A stretch of 27,099 bases of DNA from assembly GCA_025453715.1 (NCBI GenBank), contig JALOPT010000003.1, positions 1-27,099 of the forward strand, written 5' to 3'. The DNA comes from Methanoregulaceae archaeon. GTDB lineage: Archaea > Halobacteriota > Methanomicrobia > Methanomicrobiales > Methanospirillaceae. This document shows, one piece after another, positions 23,701-27,099 of the stretch (within the stretch, counting starts at the first letter, position 1; the number at the start of each line of letters is the position of its first letter). The notes beneath the pieces were generated by a model. The model saw only the letters and a program-made list of their open reading frames with translations. It did no database searches and was not told where the DNA came from. A program made the position numbers and the translations under genes.

Positions 23701-24482
23701 CGTTTCCCTCTAAACAGGACCTTGGCAAAGCGGTCTACAAACCCTTCCTTAGATTCCTGCGGGGTTTCCTTGAACGGCATGCCAGCCATATTTGCAGCGA
23801 TCCTCTTTAAAGCGATAGATGCGCCGGAATCCGGATATTTAATTACAACAGGCGTTTTAAATGATGCAGCCTTCCTGATGTTCGGGTCTTCCGGGATAGT
23901 CCCGATAACTTTTACACCAAGGACTTTCTCCATCTTCTTGCTGACAAAATCAGTTTTCTCAACACCTGCCCGGTTAAGTATGGCCCCCATGACGTGGCCT
24001 CCAACTACCTCGGTAAGGATTTTGGTTTTTAGTGCATCCACAATTGAAGAAAGTTCGGGGTTAACAACAAGAATTACTTCATCCGCTATTGCAAGAGGGA
24101 TGACGCCATCCCTGCTTATTCCGGCAGGCGCATCGATGAGCAGGTAATCACAAAGATTTACCAGCTCCTTCAGGGCGTCCTTCAGCTTTTCCGGGTCAGC
24201 CTGCTGGAACCCCTGGAGGGAAATTCCACTGGGAACGACCTTTAAACCGGCGGGGCCCTGGTAAATTGCGTCTTTGATGTTCGCTTTCCCTGCAAGGACT
24301 TCATGAAGCGTGATGGGAACATCCTCAAGACCAAGTACCAGGCCGAGGTTCGCCATTCCGATATCAGCATCCATGATAAATGTCTCTTTTCCCAATTGGG
24401 CAAGACATGTCCCGAGGTTCACGGTCACCGTGGTCTTTCCTGTTCCACCTTTTCCGGAAGCCAACGTGTAGACCCTGACCAT
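23697..24482 (-). CDS. MinD/ParA family ATPase
   Basis: A 261-aa P-loop ATPase of the MinD/ParA class. The deviant Walker A KGGTGKTT is at 11-18 (signature Lys at 11), followed by FIMDADIGMANLG and YLLIDAPAGISRD. The protein ends with EGFVDRFAKVLFRGKR, an amphipathic basic helix like the membrane-targeting sequence of bacterial MinD. Such proteins dimerise on ATP and position partners at membranes or cell poles. No MinE or FtsZ is nearby; it overlaps a single-TM protein and follows a membrane-anchored Roadblock-like gene. It has its own TATA box and GAAGGTG ahead of the ATG. Confidence 0.9.
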   Translation of the reverse strand: MVRVYTLASGKGGTGKTTVTVNLGTCLAQLGKETFIMDADIGMANLGLVLGLEDVPITLHEVLAGKANIKDAIYQGPAGLKVVPSGISLQGFQQADPEKLKDALKELVNLCDYLLIDAPAGISRDGVIPLAIADEVILVVNPELSSIVDALKTKILTEVVGGHVMGAILNRAGVEKTDFVSKKMEKVLGVKVIGTIPEDPNIRKAASFKTPVVIKYPDSGASIALKRIAANMAGMPFKETPQESKEGFVDRFAKVLFRGKR

Positions 24483-24512
24483 TAAACACCTTCACAAGAG
24501 TTGCTTAATGTA

Positions 24513-24521
24513 AATTTATAT
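24513..24521 (-). promoter_or_regulatory. candidate TATA box for the MinD-like gene
   Basis: The minus strand reads CATATAAATTTAC here. Transcription would start near 24492, about ten bases upstream of the ATG. Confidence 0.45.
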
Positions 24522-24552
24522 GCTGGTAATTAAATCCTCTCCCTCTTGGTAC

Positions 24553-25116
24553 TTATATCCACCAATTCATGATTTTTTCAGTATCGTTCCTGATACGTTC
24601 CAGTGTTGAGTCTGGAATATCATGGCCTGACCGGATAATTCCAACAACCGATGATCCCTTATGCGAGATAAAAAATAACCTTATACCTGGAGCAGATGGT
24701 GCCTCTCCCGGTTTTAAGACCTGGCCATAATGGGCTGCATCATCCTGTCCGCCATCACTGGTCGTTGCGATCATAAGTCCGTCGGTTGTTGACAGGGTGA
24801 CTGCATCGAGATGGTACTTCGATTCGAGTGCACGGAGATTTTTTGTAATATCCCCGAGGTCCGTAAGTTGGATATCCTCCGTGGGTAGTTTTTTCTTTGC
24901 CAATTCCCCGCGTTTTGTTTCTGGTATCCCGGGAAACGGGGTGATAATATCCTGCGGGGCCTTAACATTCGGGGATTCAGAATGAATTTTTTTCCGTGCT
25001 GCATGTTTTACCTGGTATACCTTCATAAAAAGAAGGATAATTAAAATTGCTGCTATTGCAATGATCAAGATGATGCCTGGTATGAATGATATCTGTCCCG
25101 GTAATATCGACTGCAT
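24553..25116 (-). CDS. membrane-anchored Roadblock-like domain protein
   Basis: A 187-aa protein with one N-terminal TM helix (about residues 12-32, rich in Ile/Leu/Ala), a basic stop-transfer (KHAARKK), a Pro-rich linker at 48-80, and a C-terminal domain at about 87-187. That domain has the Roadblock/LC7 pattern: an initial helix (LGDITKNLRALESKYHLDAV), a strand with TLSTTDGLMIAT, and RLFFISHKGSSVVGIIRSG. Roadblock proteins bind and regulate small GTPases. AGGAAGAC precedes the ATG. It lies between the DUF2226-like gene and the MinD-like gene, all on minus. The Roadblock call rests on pattern, not on a search. Confidence 0.7.
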   Translation of the reverse strand: MQSILPGQISFIPGIILIIAIAAILIILLFMKVYQVKHAARKKIHSESPNVKAPQDIITPFPGIPETKRGELAKKKLPTEDIQLTDLGDITKNLRALESKYHLDAVTLSTTDGLMIATTSDGGQDDAAHYGQVLKPGEAPSAPGIRLFFISHKGSSVVGIIRSGHDIPDSTLERIRNDTEKIMNWWI

Positions 25117-25158
25117 GTTGTCTTCCTGTTAAAACGCTTGTTTTTCTGGAATTTATTC

Positions 25159-25848
25159 TTAATCTTCACTCTTCCCAAGAAGGTGATCAAGTTCCAGGTT
25201 CTCTATTGTGGCCTTGCAGGTTTCCCGAATTTTCTTTGTCATCTCATCAAGGTCCATATTATCGAGGGCTTCCAGGTCACGGTCAATATTAGTGCCACTC
25301 TCTTCCTGCGGGTCATCGGGTTTCTGTTGCTCCCCGGGAGCTTCAGTGGTGACCTGTTCCGGCCCTTTTTGTTCCAATTGCTTTCCTGCAGGTCGCTTGT
25401 CTGTATCCGGGTGGTGACCTTGCATTTTCTGGTCGATCGCCGGAGTATCCGGATCAGCACTTACCGGAATATCTTTCCTCTTTCTGATACCCTGACTCGG
25501 TATTCCAGTATGTACCTGCCTGGTGGGGGACTTACGGACAAAGGTGGGTAGCGTTGCATGCTGGTTAAACTCTTTTGCCAGCTCGAGCTGAACGGTGTTC
25601 AATGATGTCAAGCTGGCATCAACTTTCGTCTCCAGTAATTTCTGCATCTTCTGCCAGGCCTTTTCTCCTTCAGATTTATCGTAATCTGCAAGGATATAGA
25701 TGCCGGAGTTGAGAACCAGGGTGCAGGTCTCTATACCATAGCTGATTGTGCAGTAACCGGTGAACCTGGTTTTTTCCATCTCATCAAGGAGCGAACGAAA
25801 AAGTATTCCTTTCTTAATTGAATGGAATGTACCCCTTGGGAGTTTCAT
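25159..25848 (-). CDS. DUF2226-like protein
   Basis: A 229-aa protein. Residues 1-95 (MKLPRGTFHSIKKGILF...TRFTGYCTISYG...LVLNSGIYILADY) resemble archaeal DUF2226 and start like the fusion protein at 26411 (MNLPEGTPLGYI). Residues about 100-188 are a Pro/Gln/Thr/Glu-rich, probably disordered linker, followed by an acidic C-terminal helix (LDEMTKKIRETCKATIENLE). The ATG at 25848 is used; a TTG one codon earlier is in frame. No ribosome binding site is visible and the TATA box spacing predicts a leaderless mRNA. Its function is unknown. Confidence 0.72.
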   Translation of the reverse strand: MKLPRGTFHSIKKGILFRSLLDEMEKTRFTGYCTISYGIETCTLVLNSGIYILADYDKSEGEKAWQKMQKLLETKVDASLTSLNTVQLELAKEFNQHATLPTFVRKSPTRQVHTGIPSQGIRKRKDIPVSADPDTPAIDQKMQGHHPDTDKRPAGKQLEQKGPEQVTTEAPGEQQKPDDPQEESGTNIDRDLEALDNMDLDEMTKKIRETCKATIENLELDHLLGKSED

Positions 25849-25870
25849 CAATAAGAGATATAGAACGTCA

Positions 25871-25879
25871 TATTAAATA
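25871..25879 (-). promoter_or_regulatory. candidate TATA box for the DUF2226-like gene
   Basis: The minus strand reads TATTTAATA here, centred about 27 bases before the ATG at 25848, which predicts a transcript starting at or beside the start codon. Confidence 0.45.
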
Positions 25880-26022
25880 GTCTTTTTAATAGGGGGGTGT
25901 TTGGAGTAGCTGATTCCGGAAAAGAAAGGATTATCCCGGCATCTAATTTTCCGTATTGTGTTGAAATGCACTTAATAGAATTATATTAGGAAACATATTT
26001 ATCATCGTATACCAGAAGTTCA

Positions 26023-26032
26023 GTTTATATAG
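26023..26032 (+). promoter_or_regulatory. candidate TATA box for the Roadblock gene
   Basis: GTTTATATAG is about 30 bases before the ATG at 26059. A GGGGAGA at 26046-26052 looks like a ribosome binding site, so a more distal element near 25994-26003 (CATATTTATC) could be the real box. Confidence 0.4.
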
Positions 26033-26058
26033 TGACAGTGTAATCGGGGAGATTCGGA

Positions 26059-26406
26059 ATGTTAAAACAGATACTGGGTGAATTCCTTAAGGTGGAAGGT
26101 GTTTCCGCAGCGGTCGTCGTCGGAAGAGATGGGTTTGTGATAGAGAGTGCCATATCCGGGAAGATTGATATTGATGCATTAGGTGCAATGGCATCTACCG
26201 GTATGGGTACTTCGGAAGCAATGGGGAACGAGCTCGGTAAAGGGAACCTCGATCAGATGCTTGTTGAACTTGAAAAGGGGCCAATTATTTTGTCACCTCT
26301 TTCATCAGATGAATTAATCGCAATAGTGGCAGATTCGACGGCGAATGTGGGTAGGATCCGGTACGAGCTGAAAAAGAACAAGGAAAGACTGATTGCTGCC
26401 TTATAA
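26059..26406 (+). CDS. Roadblock/LC7 domain protein
   Basis: A 115-aa single-domain Roadblock/LC7 (MglB-like) protein. It has the family layout: helix LKQILGEFLKVEGVSAAVVV, GRDGFVIESAI, the small-residue helix ALGAMASTGMGTSEAMGNEL, then LELEKGP-type strand and a C-terminal GRIRYELKKNKERL helix. Such proteins dimerise and act on Ras-like or MglA-type GTPases, as GAPs or scaffolds. It is the first gene of a two-gene plus-strand unit with the DUF2226-like/Roadblock fusion, four bases downstream. No GTPase gene is seen before the window ends. Confidence 0.9.
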   Translation: MLKQILGEFLKVEGVSAAVVVGRDGFVIESAISGKIDIDALGAMASTGMGTSEAMGNELGKGNLDQMLVELEKGPIILSPLSSDELIAIVADSTANVGRIRYELKKNKERLIAAL

Positions 26407-26410
26407 TGCC

Positions 26411-27079
26411 ATGAACCTGCCGGAAGGGACCCCTCTCGGGTATATCAATAATCCTCTCCAGGATAAGGATGTTCAGCGGATAATCGGCCACGTGGGACTG
26501 ATAAAGATAACCGCTCAGCAGGGTGGGGGGGCCATCCTGATTGACCAGGGAAAAATTGTTGCTGCATTTTTTTCTTCCGGGGATAAGCTCTATTTTGGGA
26601 ACGGGGCACTTGAGATTATCAATGCAACAACGCCTGAGAAGATGGAGCTACGCAGTTATACGACTGATGAGTACATCCTCGCAGTTGAAACGTGCCGTAA
26701 GGAAAACCTTCTGCTCCAGGATGAAACCAATATACCTACCATTCCTGACCTTCTCGATGAGAGCATATTAAGAAAAGTACTGGTGCAGCCTGGTGTTATT
26801 GCCGTATCGGCATTTTCTGATGGATTTTCAGTCCAGTCTCTTGGCGAAGCAGATTTTGATCAGGTCGCAGCGATGGCTGAAGACCTCCTCAGGGCTGGAA
26901 TTAAAATTGCCAAGGATATGAAAATTGGTCTGATAGACCAGATTATCCTTGAAACAAATTCTGGAAAAATAATTATTGCTCCCTATGGAGACCTGTTCCT
27001 CTGTGTATTTACAGGGCCGGATGTAAATATCGGCTTAATCCGGGTGGTCCTGAAGAGCATCCAGAGCGAGGCCAGGTAA
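26411..27079 (+). CDS. DUF2226-like plus Roadblock/LC7 fusion protein
   Basis: A 222-aa two-domain protein. Residues 1-100 (MNLPEGTPLGYI, then GGGAILIDQGKIVAAF and DEYILAVETCRKENLL) match the module in the genes at 25848 and 21483. Residues about 118-222 form a Roadblock domain: ILRKVLVQPGVIAVSAFSDGF, QVAAMAEDLLRAGIKIAKDM, IILETNSGKIIIAPYG and a last helix. ATG 26411 is chosen because it aligns with the MKLPRGT start of the minus-strand paralogue; a TTG at 26393, overlapping the preceding gene and preceded by AGGAAAG, is possible. It is probably co-transcribed with the Roadblock gene. Confidence 0.8.
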   Translation: MNLPEGTPLGYINNPLQDKDVQRIIGHVGLIKITAQQGGGAILIDQGKIVAAFFSSGDKLYFGNGALEIINATTPEKMELRSYTTDEYILAVETCRKENLLLQDETNIPTIPDLLDESILRKVLVQPGVIAVSAFSDGFSVQSLGEADFDQVAAMAEDLLRAGIKIAKDMKIGLIDQIILETNSGKIIIAPYGDLFLCVFTGPDVNIGLIRVVLKSIQSEAR

Positions 27080-27099
27080 CGCTTCATCGCGGCGCTCCT

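Noticed and set aside
1..27099. CRISPR arrays, insertion sequences, transposases or attachment sites
   Set aside because: I saw no regularly spaced direct repeats, no transposase-like protein and no duplicated tRNA 3' end.

Overview
The window looks like chromosomal DNA from a methanogenic euryarchaeon, most likely order Methanomicrobiales (Methanoregula/Methanosphaerula-like; the genus is a guess). Supporting signs: an archaeal RNA polymerase operon with split B subunits (B''/B') and split A subunits (A'/A''), ribosomal protein L30e and a short archaeal NusA; methanogen-associated small families (DUF473-like, DUF5611-like, PAC2); an archaeal leucyl-tRNA synthetase; a PIN-ATPase-KH protein; TATA-box promoters; and tRNA genes without encoded CCA.

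Layout. 1-1.8 kb: an FMN-binding glutamate-synthase-family protein. 2.0-3.9 kb (minus): a small lipoprotein and a 398-aa orphan with a possible PD-(D/E)xK nuclease fold. 4.3 kb: tRNA-Lys(UUU), followed by rpoH-rpoB2-rpoB1-rpoA1-rpoA2-rpl30e-nusA (4.4-12.7 kb, plus), which ends in a hairpin plus T-tracts. 12.9 kb: tRNA-Arg(UCU) on minus. 13.1-14.6 kb: a DUF473-like/PAC2 pair (minus), divergent from a DUF5611-like gene. 14.9-19.65 kb (minus): leuS and an upstream COG1855 PIN-ATPase-KH gene. 19.7-21.15 kb (minus): hisI, interrupted by an in-frame TAG, and a type IV prepilin/prearchaellin peptidase.

21.4-27.1 kb is the least conventional part. It holds a protein with a putative small output-like module plus a beta-sandwich tail, a tandem V4R sensor protein, a MinD/ParA-type ATPase with a possible C-terminal membrane-targeting helix overlapping a 65-aa single-TM protein, a membrane-anchored Roadblock-like protein, a DUF2226-like protein, a free Roadblock/LC7 protein and a DUF2226-like/Roadblock fusion. 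Roadblock domains are typical regulators of Ras-like/MglA GTPases, but no GTPase is in the window. My reading is that this is an uncharacterised archaeal polarity or signalling module; that is inference.

Two sequence-level anomalies deserve attention: hisI carries an internal amber codon although TAG is a common ordinary stop in this window, and rpoB2 has no ATG/GTG/TTG at its expected start, implying CTG (or another non-standard) initiation.
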